The notes beneath the pieces are model-generated. The model ran no database searches and was not told where the DNA came from. It saw only the letters and a program-made list of their open reading frames with translations. Of a stretch of DNA of 64,000 nucleotides, positions 36,960 through 47,217 are shown one piece after another. The DNA lies in assembly GCA_028716365.1 (NCBI GenBank), contig JAQUPZ010000001.1:775393-839392 (forward strand). Reading direction: 5' to 3'. Made by a program: the position numbers and the translations under genes. Positions within the stretch are counted from its first letter, which is position 1; the number at the start of each line of letters is the position of its first letter. The stretch comes from Kiritimatiellia bacterium. Lineage in GTDB: Bacteria; Verrucomicrobiota; Kiritimatiellia; UBA8416; YA12-FULL-48-11.

Positions 36960-39755
36960 ATGAAGAAATTGATGATTATGGTGGTGCTGGGATTGTTGTG
37001 GACAGATGGAACCCAGGCAGGATTCTGGAAGTCTGACAAAATAGAACCGGCAAGGCTTACATGCGAGTACTTGGAAAATCCATTTGGAATTGGAGCGGAG
37101 AAACCGCGACTGGCGTGGATTATCGGGGCACAAAGTAGCAGAGGCACAAAGGCACAGAGTGCAAACCTGAGAGGTATCCGTCAGATTGCGTATCAGATCC
37201 TTGTGGCATCAAGCGAGAAGTTGCTGAAGAAAGATCAGGGCGATATATGGGACAGCGGAAAGATGGAGTCAGACCAGTCGATTCAGGTGGAATATGCCGG
37301 TAAACCGTTAAAATCTTGCCAGCGTTATTACTGGAAGGTACGTGTATGGACGACGCGAGATTCAGGATATCAGGCTTCAGACTCCAAAGTTTCTGCCTGG
37401 AGTAAGCCGGCATGCTGGGGCATGGGATTACTCGAGGCTGGGGATTGGCAGGCGAAATGGATCAAGTTCCCGACTAACGAGACTTCGCCTTGGGTACGTA
37501 AGGAATTCAGCCTTGCCGCCGTGCCGGACAGGGCAATAGCCTTTGTGAATGTGCTCGGGTACTACGAACTATATATAAATGGAAAGAAAATGGGTGACGA
37601 TGTTCTCTCGCCGGCTGTGTCAGAGCTCCCGAGACGTTCACTCTACAGGTGCCATGATATCAGCGAATTTCTGCGTTCCGGTGACAACTGTATCGGTTTG
37701 TGGCTGGGTAAGGGCTGGGCCCGGTCCGGAATTGTTGCCCGGGTTCAACTCAACATGACAGTTGAAGGGCGTGGAGTGGTTATAGGGACGGATCGCACCT
37801 GGACCTGTTCTCCAAGTACGCATACCTTGCTTGGCGGCTGGAAGTGGGGTGATTTCGGCGGAGAACGCGTGGATGCCCGTCGCGAGATTGCCGGCTGGAG
37901 CAAAGTCGGTTGCAAAGCCGGTGAATGGACGTCTGTCGAGGAGACTGCGGCACCAGGCGCAGTGGTGACGGCGCAGTCATGTCCACCGAATCGTATAGGC
38001 CGGGTAATTCCTCTGGCAACTTGTATTGCCATGGGTACCAATACCTGGGAATTGGATTTTGGAACCAATCTGAGCGGCTGGTTGAGGCTTCGCTTGCCGC
38101 GGATGAAGTCAGGTCAACAGGTGGTGATGCACTATGCCGACAAACGGTTCCAGACCCCTGAGGGTGATAAAACCCCTGCGGGTAATATCGGTACAACCGC
38201 ACTGTGGAAACTCAAGACGGCCACTGGTGATGTTGCCTACCAGACTTTCAAGCATATCGATGAATTTATCTCGGCAGGTAAAAAGGGAGAACAGTTCTGC
38301 TCCAAGTTCAACTACCACGGTTTCCGCTATGTTATTGTCGAAGGACTTCCCGCCCAACCTGCGCCCGGCGACGCTGAGGCACTGCTGATCGAATCGGATC
38401 TCGAAACTGCAGGCGATTTCGCGTGTTCCAATGATCTGTTCAATCGTATCTATCAGATCGGCTTGTGGACGCTCCGCTGTCTCAGTCTCGGCGGCTACAT
38501 GGTGGATTGTCCCCACCGCGAACGGCTGGGATATGGTGACGGCCAGGTTGGTATCGAATCGCTGATCATGAGCCGGAATGTTGCGGCTTTTTACGGGAAG
38601 TGGGCCACGGACTGGCAGGATGCGCAAAATCCGTCTACCGGTGATTTTTCGCACACTGCACCAAGCTCCAACGGTGGAGGCGGGCCTGCATGGGGAGGTA
38701 CCGGATGCGTGTTACCCTGTAAGCTCTATCTCTATTATGGCGATCGCCGCCTGCTCGATCACGCCTACGAACCAATACGCAGGTACACCGAGTATCTTGA
38801 AAGCCGCTGTTCAAATAATATCCTGCGGGCCTATGGCGGCAAGTGGGATTTTATCGGTGACTGGGTCCCGCCCGGGCGCGGCATGGATACCACCAATTGG
38901 CCGGCAAAGCCTTCTGCAGAATTGTTCAACAACTGTTATCGTGTCTATTTGATGGAACAACTCGCCAGGGCGGCGGATATTCTCAACAGGACGGATGAGG
39001 CGCAGCGCTTGAGGACAAGGATCGGGGAAATCAGGCCGCTCATCCATGCTGCATTCTACGATGCGTCGAAACAACTATATGTACTCGACGAACAAGCATA
39101 CCAGTTGATGCCGTTGATGACCGGTGTTGTTCCTGATGACTTGCATGGAACTATTTTTAAGAAGCTCGAAGATCTCATCCAGGTGAAAAACAAGGGTCAT
39201 CTCGACACCGGCATGATCGGCACATATTTCCTCCTTCAATACTTGCAGGAAATCGGGCGCGACGATCTGCTGTATATTATCATGAATCAGACCACGTATC
39301 CTGGCTGGGGCTACATGTTGTCGCAGGGAGCAACTACATTCTGGGAGCAGTGGAATGGGTATTATTCCCAAATCCATTCCTGTTTCAACAGTCCAGGTGG
39401 CTGGTTCCAGCAGGGCCTGGCCGGCATCCGTCCAGATGTGACCGGCCCCGGTTTCAAGAAGATCATTATCAAGCCAGCGATAGTTGGCGGCCTTACGTGG
39501 GTCAAGTGCAGCTATGACTCGATCCACGGCCGCATTGTCAGTAACTGGAAACTTGAGAACGGGAAACTTAAGATGGATATAATAATTCCCCCCAACACCA
39601 CTGCGACTGTGTATGTCCCGGCGAAGGATGCCGGAAACGTAACAGAATCAGGTAAATCTGCGGCTAAGGCGAAAGGTGTGAAGTTCCTGAGGATAGAGAA
39701 TAGCGTGGCGGTTTATGAAATTGGTTCGGGTTGTTATCAATTCGTTAAAGAATAA
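36960..39755 (+). CDS. GH78 alpha-L-rhamnosidase
   Basis: Secreted inverting alpha-L-rhamnosidase of 931 residues (signal KLMIMVVLGLLWTDGTQA). N-terminal beta domains (LTCEYLENPFGI; YQILVAS) precede the (alpha/alpha)6 barrel. Catalytic-region motifs are DCPHRERLGYGDGQ with E521 and GATTFWEQW with E796. A run of short repeats at 37127-37159 adds about a dozen residues between PRLAW and AYQILVAS compared with the usual family sequence. ATG 36960 is supported by GAGAGG. The next gene follows after 9 bp, giving a rhamnosidase operon with GH106. Confidence 0.93.
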   Translation: MKKLMIMVVLGLLWTDGTQAGFWKSDKIEPARLTCEYLENPFGIGAEKPRLAWIIGAQSSRGTKAQSANLRGIRQIAYQILVASSEKLLKKDQGDIWDSGKMESDQSIQVEYAGKPLKSCQRYYWKVRVWTTRDSGYQASDSKVSAWSKPACWGMGLLEAGDWQAKWIKFPTNETSPWVRKEFSLAAVPDRAIAFVNVLGYYELYINGKKMGDDVLSPAVSELPRRSLYRCHDISEFLRSGDNCIGLWLGKGWARSGIVARVQLNMTVEGRGVVIGTDRTWTCSPSTHTLLGGWKWGDFGGERVDARREIAGWSKVGCKAGEWTSVEETAAPGAVVTAQSCPPNRIGRVIPLATCIAMGTNTWELDFGTNLSGWLRLRLPRMKSGQQVVMHYADKRFQTPEGDKTPAGNIGTTALWKLKTATGDVAYQTFKHIDEFISAGKKGEQFCSKFNYHGFRYVIVEGLPAQPAPGDAEALLIESDLETAGDFACSNDLFNRIYQIGLWTLRCLSLGGYMVDCPHRERLGYGDGQVGIESLIMSRNVAAFYGKWATDWQDAQNPSTGDFSHTAPSSNGGGGPAWGGTGCVLPCKLYLYYGDRRLLDHAYEPIRRYTEYLESRCSNNILRAYGGKWDFIGDWVPPGRGMDTTNWPAKPSAELFNNCYRVYLMEQLARAADILNRTDEAQRLRTRIGEIRPLIHAAFYDASKQLYVLDEQAYQLMPLMTGVVPDDLHGTIFKKLEDLIQVKNKGHLDTGMIGTYFLLQYLQEIGRDDLLYIIMNQTTYPGWGYMLSQGATTFWEQWNGYYSQIHSCFNSPGGWFQQGLAGIRPDVTGPGFKKIIIKPAIVGGLTWVKCSYDSIHGRIVSNWKLENGKLKMDIIIPPNTTATVYVPAKDAGNVTESGKSAAKAKGVKFLRIENSVAVYEIGSGCYQFVKE

Positions 39756-39764
39756 GAGGTGGAT

Positions 39765-42700
39765 ATGAAGAAAATAATAAACGTTTTACTGCTGTTTTGG
39801 TTTCTGACTGGGATGGCACCGGCAAAGGATGAACTGGCGGAGAATTTTTCAAATCCACCGGCTTCAGCGCGGCCTTGGGTGTACTGGTTCCCGCTCAGCG
39901 GTAACCTGACGAAGGAAGGAATTACCGCAGACATGGAGGCCATGGCACGCGTTGGTATTGGTGGCGTTCTTTATATGGAAGTTGATCAGGGCGCGCCGAA
40001 AGGACAGGCCGATTTTGCAGGGCCGTTGTGGCGCGAAATGTTCCAGCATGCCTGTAAGGAAGCGAACCGGCTGGGTCTTGAAATCAATATGAACAATGAT
40101 GCCGGCTGGTGCGGAAGTGGCGGGCCCTGGATCACACCCGAACTTTCAATGCAGGTTGTCGTGTGGACAAAAACCAATGTAGTCGGTAATCAGAAATTCG
40201 ATGCCACGCTCTCCAGACCAAAGGCAACCAAGGACTATTATCGTGATATTGCGCTGTTTGCATATCCAACGCCGTCAGCAAACTATGTCATCCCCGGCAT
40301 CCGCGGCAAGTCATCCGCGATACGGCAGGAGATTCCTCTCAGAACAACTTTTTCCGTAATCGCCCCTGAGGCTGTAATTAAACGTGACAACATTGTGGAT
40401 TTAACTGCGAAGCTGGGTAAAGATGGCCGGCTTTCCTGGAAAGTGCCTGAAGGTAACTGGACGCTGTTACGCATGGGTTGCACGACAACCGGAAAAGATA
40501 ATCATCCGGCGCCGGAACCGGGACGTGGACTTGAGTGTGATAAATTCAGCAAGAAAGCGGCGGATGTCCATTTTAACGGTCTTATGAAGAAGGTCATCGA
40601 TGACAATCGGTCCCTTGCCGGGACAACCCTGATTTCCACTCATATCGACAGTTGGGAAACGCACTCGCAGAACTGGACACCGAAATTCCGGGAAGAGTTC
40701 CGTGACAGGCGCGGCTATGATCCGTGGTTATGGTTGCCTGTGATGACGGGAGTCGTGGTTGACGGGCTGGAACTGTCCGAAAGGTTCCTGTGGGATGTAC
40801 GGATGACCGCCGCCGAGATGCTCTACGATAATTATGCCGGCCGCCTCCGTAAACTCGCGCAAAAGTATGGCATGCGATTGTCGATCGAAGCATATGGCGA
40901 TGGTCCTTATGATAACCTGACTTATTCAGGCCGCGCCGATGAGCCAATGGGCGAGTTCTGGTCGTGGAGCAAATTCGGTGCTGCCAACAGCTGTACAGAG
41001 ATGTCTTCGGGTACGCATGTTTATGGTAAACGGATTCTGGGTGCGGAAGCATTTACAGCCACGGACAAGGAGAAGTGGCAGGGCCATCCTGCAAACATAA
41101 AGGATCTTGGTGACTGGGCATTTTGCGAGGGCATCAACCGGTTTGTGTTTCATCGTTATGCTACCCAGCCGTGGGTGAATCCGGACCACGCGCCCGGAAT
41201 GAGCATGGGACCATGGGGGCTGCATTATGAAAGAACACAAACGTGGTGGGAACAATCACGTGCATGGCATGAGTATCTTTCGCGTTGTCAGTTCCTTCTC
41301 CAACAGGGACTTTTTGTTGCAGACCTTTGTTTCCTTGAATCTGAAAATTCCCCGCAGGATTTCAGGTCGCCTGTAAAGTCGGGACACGACCGGCCTGGTT
41401 ACAACTTCGATGGATGTCCACCCGAAGTAGTACTTACCCGTATGTCGGTAAAAGACGGAAGACTGGTACTGCCTGATGGCCCCGCCGGGAGCGGGGCAGG
41501 CATGAGTTACCGGATGCTTGTATTACCCAGGGTTGAAGTGATGACGCCGAGGCTTCTGAAAAAGATCAGAGATCTTGTCAAGGCTGGTGCTACCGTGCTG
41601 GGCAATCCACCGGTCAAATCTCCTACCCTGGAGGACTATCCGGAGTGCGATGAGAAGGTGAGAATGCTTGCGCGCGAAATCTGGGGTGAAGGTGAGATGC
41701 CTGAAAAACTGACCGAACGAAGTTTCGGCAAGGGGCGGATAATCTGGGGGCGTGATATCCAGCAGAAACAGGAGACTGATTTCGACAGCGGAAATACATT
41801 CGCCTCTGCGAAATGGATCTGGTTTCCTGAAGGAAAGCCTGCTTCTTCTGCACCGTGTGAAAAGCGTTACTTCCGCCGTGTTGTAAATGTGGATGGGGCT
41901 GTTGAGGCAGCGCGACTGATAATGACCGTTGACAATACATTCGAATGCTGGGTTAATGGACGTCGTACAGGTAAAGGCGAACATTTTAATCGGGCCCAGG
42001 CCATGAATATTGGTTCAATACTGAAACAGGGGCAGAATGTAATTGCTGTACTTGCCGAAAACGTTTCGGATTCGCCAAATCCGGCTGGCTTTGCTGCTGC
42101 GCTTACCATCAAGTACCGTGATGGCCGGAAACAGGAGATCCATACTGATGGCAACTGGGAAACTTCCAGGATTGCTGAAGAAAATTGGAAAACCAATAAG
42201 GTGTCGATGCAGGGCTGGAGCGCGGCTATGGTTCTTGGTCCAATGGGGATGGCGCCATGGAAAGAGATCGAAGAAAGCCTGGCATCTGTTGATACGACAC
42301 TTGAAATCAGCATTCCCTGCGGGTTGCTGAGTGAAATGGGAATCCCGCCTGACTTTGAGTGTGAAGCCGAAAATCTTGCGCCATGTCTGCGCTATATACA
42401 CAAGCGTATCGGAGAGACCGATGTCTATTTTGTCGCCAATAAGGAACAAATGTCAAAAGAGCTGGTTTGTTCATTTCGTATCCGGGGTAAACAGCCGGAA
42501 CTCTGGTGGCCGGACTCGGGACGGATCGAAAAGGCGGCAGTTTACGAGGAAGTAAATGGACGTATACGTTTACCGATCCATTTTGAACCGAGCGGATCAG
42601 TTTTTGTCATATTCCGTCAACCTTTAAAACGGTTTGATCAGATCGTGTCCGTAACACATAACGGCATTCCGCTGTTACCCATGACCAAACAGAAGACCGA

Positions 42701-43703
42701 CGCAGTTATTCAAAAGGCTGTTTATGGCATCCTTGATGATTCCGTACGTACCCGGGATGTTACTAAAAAAGTCCAGGAGATGATTGAAAAGGGGGAGTTA
42801 TCATTTCGTGTGACGGATTTCGCGCGTGGCGATGATCCTGCTTATGGCGAGGTAAAAACATTTAAAGTGGACTATGTTGTCGGTGGTAAAACACTTACTG
42901 TAAGTGGAACAGATGGTGCAACAGTCTCCATGAATCTGCCTGCTGCCGAACAAGCTGCCGTTGTACATTGCAGTGAGGACGGGGAATTGTCGCTGGAAGT
43001 ACGGCGGAATGGCTATTACGAATTTAAAACTGCCTCCAGCAAAACACAACGTGTCGAAGTAACCTCAATCCCTGCGCCGCTGGAAATTTGTGGACCATGG
43101 GAAATCAGTTTTGATCCAAAGCGTGGTGGCCCTTCGAAACCTGTGACATTCGAGAAACTGGAAGATTGGTCAAAACGTTCGGAAGATGGAATCAAGTATT
43201 ATTCCGGCACGGCGACTTATCGCAAGGTTTTCAACCTTTCCGAATTGCCGAATGTCGATTGTCGATTGCCGAATAAAGACGCTGTTTCTGATAAATCGGC
43301 ATTCATAAATCGGCATTCTAAAATCTATCTCGATCTCGGCAATGTTGCTGTCATGGCTGAGGTGAAACTTAATGGAAAAGATCTCGGTATCCTTTGGAAA
43401 CCTCCGTATCGTGTGGAGGTGACCGGCTTTTTAAAAGCCAGTGATAATTCACTCGAATTGAAAGTTGTCAATCTCTGGATAAACCGCCAGATCGGCGATG
43501 AACAGTTGCCTGAGGACAGTGACCGCAATAAAAACGGTACTCTCAAATCCTGGCCGCAATGGGTTAACGAAGGCAAGCCCAGCCCAACCGGCCGCTACAG
43601 TTTTACAAGCTGGCGGCTCTGGAAAAAAGACGATCCGCTGGTTGAGTCCGGCCTGCTCGGTCCGGTGACATTACAGGCGGCGAAAATAGTGGAATTGAAA
43701 TAA
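39765..43703 (+). CDS. GH106-type alpha-L-rhamnosidase with inserted binding domain
   Basis: 1312 residues with signal peptide. The GH106 N-terminal block is clear: FSNPPASARPWVYWFP, then MARVGIGGVLYMEVD and MNNDAGWCGSGGPW. A jelly-roll domain (about 685-830; WVNGRRTGKGE) interrupts the protein before the C-terminal GH2-like sugar-binding domain (GPWEISF; AEVKLNGKDLGILW). Near residues 1160-1185 a repeat-derived loop (NVDCRLPNK to FINRHSK) is inserted relative to the two paralogues. GH106 enzymes release L-rhamnose by inversion. Start: GAGGTGG precedes ATG 39765. Follows GH78 by 9 bp. Confidence 0.88.
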   Translation: MKKIINVLLLFWFLTGMAPAKDELAENFSNPPASARPWVYWFPLSGNLTKEGITADMEAMARVGIGGVLYMEVDQGAPKGQADFAGPLWREMFQHACKEANRLGLEINMNNDAGWCGSGGPWITPELSMQVVVWTKTNVVGNQKFDATLSRPKATKDYYRDIALFAYPTPSANYVIPGIRGKSSAIRQEIPLRTTFSVIAPEAVIKRDNIVDLTAKLGKDGRLSWKVPEGNWTLLRMGCTTTGKDNHPAPEPGRGLECDKFSKKAADVHFNGLMKKVIDDNRSLAGTTLISTHIDSWETHSQNWTPKFREEFRDRRGYDPWLWLPVMTGVVVDGLELSERFLWDVRMTAAEMLYDNYAGRLRKLAQKYGMRLSIEAYGDGPYDNLTYSGRADEPMGEFWSWSKFGAANSCTEMSSGTHVYGKRILGAEAFTATDKEKWQGHPANIKDLGDWAFCEGINRFVFHRYATQPWVNPDHAPGMSMGPWGLHYERTQTWWEQSRAWHEYLSRCQFLLQQGLFVADLCFLESENSPQDFRSPVKSGHDRPGYNFDGCPPEVVLTRMSVKDGRLVLPDGPAGSGAGMSYRMLVLPRVEVMTPRLLKKIRDLVKAGATVLGNPPVKSPTLEDYPECDEKVRMLAREIWGEGEMPEKLTERSFGKGRIIWGRDIQQKQETDFDSGNTFASAKWIWFPEGKPASSAPCEKRYFRRVVNVDGAVEAARLIMTVDNTFECWVNGRRTGKGEHFNRAQAMNIGSILKQGQNVIAVLAENVSDSPNPAGFAAALTIKYRDGRKQEIHTDGNWETSRIAEENWKTNKVSMQGWSAAMVLGPMGMAPWKEIEESLASVDTTLEISIPCGLLSEMGIPPDFECEAENLAPCLRYIHKRIGETDVYFVANKEQMSKELVCSFRIRGKQPELWWPDSGRIEKAAVYEEVNGRIRLPIHFEPSGSVFVIFRQPLKRFDQIVSVTHNGIPLLPMTKQKTDAVIQKAVYGILDDSVRTRDVTKKVQEMIEKGELSFRVTDFARGDDPAYGEVKTFKVDYVVGGKTLTVSGTDGATVSMNLPAAEQAAVVHCSEDGELSLEVRRNGYYEFKTASSKTQRVEVTSIPAPLEICGPWEISFDPKRGGPSKPVTFEKLEDWSKRSEDGIKYYSGTATYRKVFNLSELPNVDCRLPNKDAVSDKSAFINRHSKIYLDLGNVAVMAEVKLNGKDLGILWKPPYRVEVTGFLKASDNSLELKVVNLWINRQIGDEQLPEDSDRNKNGTLKSWPQWVNEGKPSPTGRYSFTSWRLWKKDDPLVESGLLGPVTLQAAKIVELK
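43242..43318. repeat. Repeat inserted in frame within a GH106 gene
   Basis: AATCGGCATTC occurs twice (43294-43304, 43308-43318), and its inverted partner GAATGTCGATT (one mismatch) lies at 43250-43260 next to further CGATTG/GCCGAAT units. The segment adds about 20 residues absent from the two paralogous GH106 proteins but keeps the frame. Confidence 0.6.
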
Positions 43704-43797
43704 GAATGTCTGACATGTGTCCGGCGTTATCGCTTGCCCAGTAGTGGTGGCCAGTTTAATGTACCGGTTGCTGATTTATGAATTAGGGAAAAATCCG

Positions 43798-46700
43798 ATG
43801 ATTAAACGAACAACGATTGTGGTGTTACTGAGTGTGTTTTGTGTTGGAGCGGCAATAGCGGATGATGATTTGGAAAAAGGCTGGGCGAATCCTCCTCGTG
43901 AGGCACGATTACGCGCCTACTGGTGGTGGCTCAACGGTTGCGTGGACAAGGCAGCCATTACCCGTGATCTCGAAGAGATGAAGGCGAAGGGATTTGGAGG
44001 CGCGCTCATCTGCGACGCTGACGGCTCAAGCCAGGACGGCAACGATCCCGCGCCGCATGGTCCGACGTTCTTCACGCCGGAATGGCGTGAACTTTACAAA
44101 TACACATTGCGCGAGGCGGACCGGCTTGGGCTGGAAATGAGTCTGAATATCCAGAGTGGCTGGAACCTCGGCGGACCGTGTGTTTCGGTTGATGATGCGG
44201 CAAAAAAACTTGTCTGGTCTGAGACGTGTATAACCGGGCCCGCCAAGATTGCGCAGAAGCTGCCGGAACCGGCCAGTCGCGATAACTATTATCGTGATGC
44301 GTTTGTTGTAGCGTATCGTTTGAAACCAGGTAAAGAGAAAACAGGCCTGTTTGCAGGATTGAAGTCATGTTCCGATCAACCTGGTCACCCGTTGAAGAAT
44401 CTTGCCGATGGTAATCCTGATACGTTTTGGGTTTCCACCACGGGCAAACTGCGTGTCGGTCCTTCGCGGGACAGGCCGGCATGGGTACAGTTTGAATTTT
44501 CTGCTCCCACAAGCATTGATCGACTGAAGATCCTGCCGCGGCCGGGTTACGGGCCGCGCGAGTGCGAAATGCAGGTTTCATCTGACGGTAAGACATTCCG
44601 ATCAGTAAAAGCATTTACAGCGGAAGATAAGAAAGAAACGATTCAAATCTTTGATCCCGTAGTTGGCAGTGTTTTCCGGCTTGTCATCTACAGCTCGTTC
44701 GACCGTGGTTCTCCACAAGCGCCGCGCAATGTTCAAATTGCAGAGTTACGCCTCTCCGGTAAGGACGGTTCATGGCCCGATGCTGGTACGAAAAGACGGA
44801 CTCTGCAGAACTGGGAGCAGAAGGCCGGTCATAAACCGCTGCACTTCTCCGCGCCGGATACAACTTTGCTGTTTGAAGATGAAGCAGCAGAACCGGGGGA
44901 AGAGGATGCGCGTTCCAGCGATGTTCTTAATCTCTCCTCTAATCTCGATAAGAACGGTTTATTGAATTGGAATGTTCCTGCCGGTATCTGGCAAGTGTTT
45001 CGTTTTGGTTGTACCGTTGGTAACCATTCATACGTTTCAACCTCGAGCGAGGGTTGGAAAGGCTTTTCGCTTGATGTGCTCGATGCCGGTGCATTTCGCC
45101 GTTACTGGGATGCAGTGGTTGAACCGCTCATTGCTGATGCAGGTCCGCTTGCCGGTAAAACGCTGAAATACCTGCATACCGACAGTTGGGAAGTCGAGCC
45201 ATTGAATTGGACTCCTTCGATAGGCGAGGAATTCCGCAAACGACGCGGTTACGATATGTTCCCGTGGATGCCGGTGCTGGCTGGACGTATTGTCAACAGT
45301 CGCATGGCGAGTAATCGTTTTCTCCACGATTTTCGCAAGACAATTGGTGATCTGACGATTGACAATCATTACCGCCTGTTTCGTGACGGTGCCCACAAGC
45401 ATGGGATGTTGATCCATCCGGAGTCGGGTGGGCCACATGCGGTACCGATTGATGCGCAGCGATGCCTTGGTTTTGACGATGCGCCGATGAGCGAGTTCTG
45501 GGCGTGGTCGTGGCGGCATCGGATTGGGGATCAGAACCGGTTCTTTGTCAAACAACCTGCATCTGCCGCGCACACTTATGGACGGCAGCTGGTGCTCGCT
45601 GAAGGATTCACTACAATTGGACCGCACTGGCAGGAGACAATATGGGACAATCTCAAGCCGGCGTTTGATCATGCGCTCTGCGAGGGTTTGAACCTTCTTG
45701 TCTGGCATGCCTTTGTTTGTTCGCCGGAGGCGCAGGGCTTGCCTGGTATCCAGTATTTTGCCGGTACGCACTTTAATCCGAATACAACCTGGTGGTCAAA
45801 GTCCGCTCCGTTCTTGAGTTATATCAACCGCTGTCAATTCATGCTCCAGCAGGGGACTTTTATTGCTGACGCCTGTTACTATTATGGTGATCATGTGCCT
45901 AATTTCACACAGCACAAATTTACCGATCCCGCACATGTCTTGCCGGGCTATGATTACGATGTTATTACTGAGGAAGCCTTGTTGAAACAGACTACGGTTA
46001 AAGATAGCCGTATTAAATTAAATAGTGGAACTGATTACCGTGTACTGGTTTTGCGTGATTTGAAGTCGATATCATTGCCGGTACTGCGCAGGATAAAAGA
46101 ATTTGTTGATGCTGGAGCCAGGATAATTGGTCCAAAACCGGTCGAGGCAACGGGACTACAGGATTTCCCGAAATGTGATGAAGAAGTTAAGAAGATAGCT
46201 GATGCCTTATGGGACAGTGGTCGTGTCATAACCGGCAAAACTGCCCGCACAGTTTTACAGGATACTGGAATAAAGCCTGACTTCGAATTCAGCGATGGTG
46301 ATGATCGAACACTGATTAATTTTATTCATCGTCGCTGTGGCAAGGCGGATATCTACTTTGTCGCAAACCGTACAAATCGAGCGGAAACTGTTACTTGCAC
46401 TTTTCGTATTGCCGATAGATCCCCGGAATTATGGGATCCTGTCAGTGGTGAAATACGCGCATTGACGGATTTTCGTGAAGAAGCCGGACGCATTACGGTT
46501 CCAATGCAGTTCGCTCCGTGCGGATCGTGGTTTGTGGTGTTCCGCTCCCGCGCCGAAGGCGCTTTGGAGTGCGCTGGCTCGACAGCGCTTTCTCAAGTCA
46601 AAGCAGGCGCTGGCGAAACCAAAGCGGCGTCAAGCCGCCGCACTCCAAAAAACTTTCCACAACTTAAGCCATTGATGGAAATAACCGGACCGTGGGAAGT

Positions 46701-47163
46701 CACGTTCGACAAGAAGTGGTCGGGGCTGACACAAGCGGTAATCTTTGACAAACTTGAAGACTGGACGAAACGGCCGGAGGAGGCGATCAAGTATTACAGT
46801 GGGACAGCAACATATCGGAAAACATTTGATTTGGAGCAATCGATAATCGGCGATCAGAAATCAAAAATGTTTCTTGATCTCGGTGCCTTGCGCGAACTGG
46901 CGGAAGTCCGGCTCAACGGCAAATCACTGGGTATTGTCTGGACGCCGCCATTTTGTGTGGACATTACCGATGCAGTCAGGCCCGGCAAAAATAGTCTCGA
47001 AATCGAGGTGGTTAATTTCTGGCCCAACCGGATCATCGGCGACGCTTACTTGCCGCTGGAAAAAAGGCTGACAAAAACCAACATCCGCAAATTGACAAAG
47101 GACACATTGCTGATGCCTTCCGGCCTGCTGGGTCCGGTGACAATAAAAGTTGTTACGCAATAG
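43798..47163 (+). CDS. GH106-type protein with discoidin-like domain
   Basis: 1121 residues with signal peptide (IVVLLSVFCVGAAIA). The GH106 opening (WANPPREARLRAYWWWLNG; MKAKGFGGALICD) is followed at about 200-335 by an F5/8-type-C-like carbohydrate-binding domain (NLADGNPDTFW; VQIAELRLSG). The catalytic part and a C-terminal GH2-like domain (MEITGPWEVTF; AEVRLNGKSLGIVW) follow. Between the last two, about residues 920-952 come from a palindromic repeat (46563-46649). Start: ATG 43798 with AGGGA upstream; the frame from GTG 43717 lacks a Shine-Dalgarno. Confidence 0.87.
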   Translation: MIKRTTIVVLLSVFCVGAAIADDDLEKGWANPPREARLRAYWWWLNGCVDKAAITRDLEEMKAKGFGGALICDADGSSQDGNDPAPHGPTFFTPEWRELYKYTLREADRLGLEMSLNIQSGWNLGGPCVSVDDAAKKLVWSETCITGPAKIAQKLPEPASRDNYYRDAFVVAYRLKPGKEKTGLFAGLKSCSDQPGHPLKNLADGNPDTFWVSTTGKLRVGPSRDRPAWVQFEFSAPTSIDRLKILPRPGYGPRECEMQVSSDGKTFRSVKAFTAEDKKETIQIFDPVVGSVFRLVIYSSFDRGSPQAPRNVQIAELRLSGKDGSWPDAGTKRRTLQNWEQKAGHKPLHFSAPDTTLLFEDEAAEPGEEDARSSDVLNLSSNLDKNGLLNWNVPAGIWQVFRFGCTVGNHSYVSTSSEGWKGFSLDVLDAGAFRRYWDAVVEPLIADAGPLAGKTLKYLHTDSWEVEPLNWTPSIGEEFRKRRGYDMFPWMPVLAGRIVNSRMASNRFLHDFRKTIGDLTIDNHYRLFRDGAHKHGMLIHPESGGPHAVPIDAQRCLGFDDAPMSEFWAWSWRHRIGDQNRFFVKQPASAAHTYGRQLVLAEGFTTIGPHWQETIWDNLKPAFDHALCEGLNLLVWHAFVCSPEAQGLPGIQYFAGTHFNPNTTWWSKSAPFLSYINRCQFMLQQGTFIADACYYYGDHVPNFTQHKFTDPAHVLPGYDYDVITEEALLKQTTVKDSRIKLNSGTDYRVLVLRDLKSISLPVLRRIKEFVDAGARIIGPKPVEATGLQDFPKCDEEVKKIADALWDSGRVITGKTARTVLQDTGIKPDFEFSDGDDRTLINFIHRRCGKADIYFVANRTNRAETVTCTFRIADRSPELWDPVSGEIRALTDFREEAGRITVPMQFAPCGSWFVVFRSRAEGALECAGSTALSQVKAGAGETKAASSRRTPKNFPQLKPLMEITGPWEVTFDKKWSGLTQAVIFDKLEDWTKRPEEAIKYYSGTATYRKTFDLEQSIIGDQKSKMFLDLGALRELAEVRLNGKSLGIVWTPPFCVDITDAVRPGKNSLEIEVVNFWPNRIIGDAYLPLEKRLTKTNIRKLTKDTLLMPSGLLGPVTIKVVTQ
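46563..46649. repeat. Palindromic repeat inside a GH106 coding sequence
   Basis: The outer stem TTTGGAGTG/CACTCCAAA (46563-46571 with 46641-46649) encloses hairpin GCGCTG...CAGCGC (46571-46588), the facing sequences CTTT/AAAG, and hairpin GCGGC-GTCAA-GCCGC (46624-46638). The two 29-nt halves are inverted copies with five differences. The frame reads through it, giving a low-complexity linker containing ECAGSTALS and KAASSRRTP. Peptides of this kind recur in proteins of PVC genomes. Confidence 0.8.
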
Positions 47164-47217
47164 TAGCAGTAAAAATTGGTTTATTGCGTAAAGTTGAGAA
47201 AACCATACGGGATTGTA

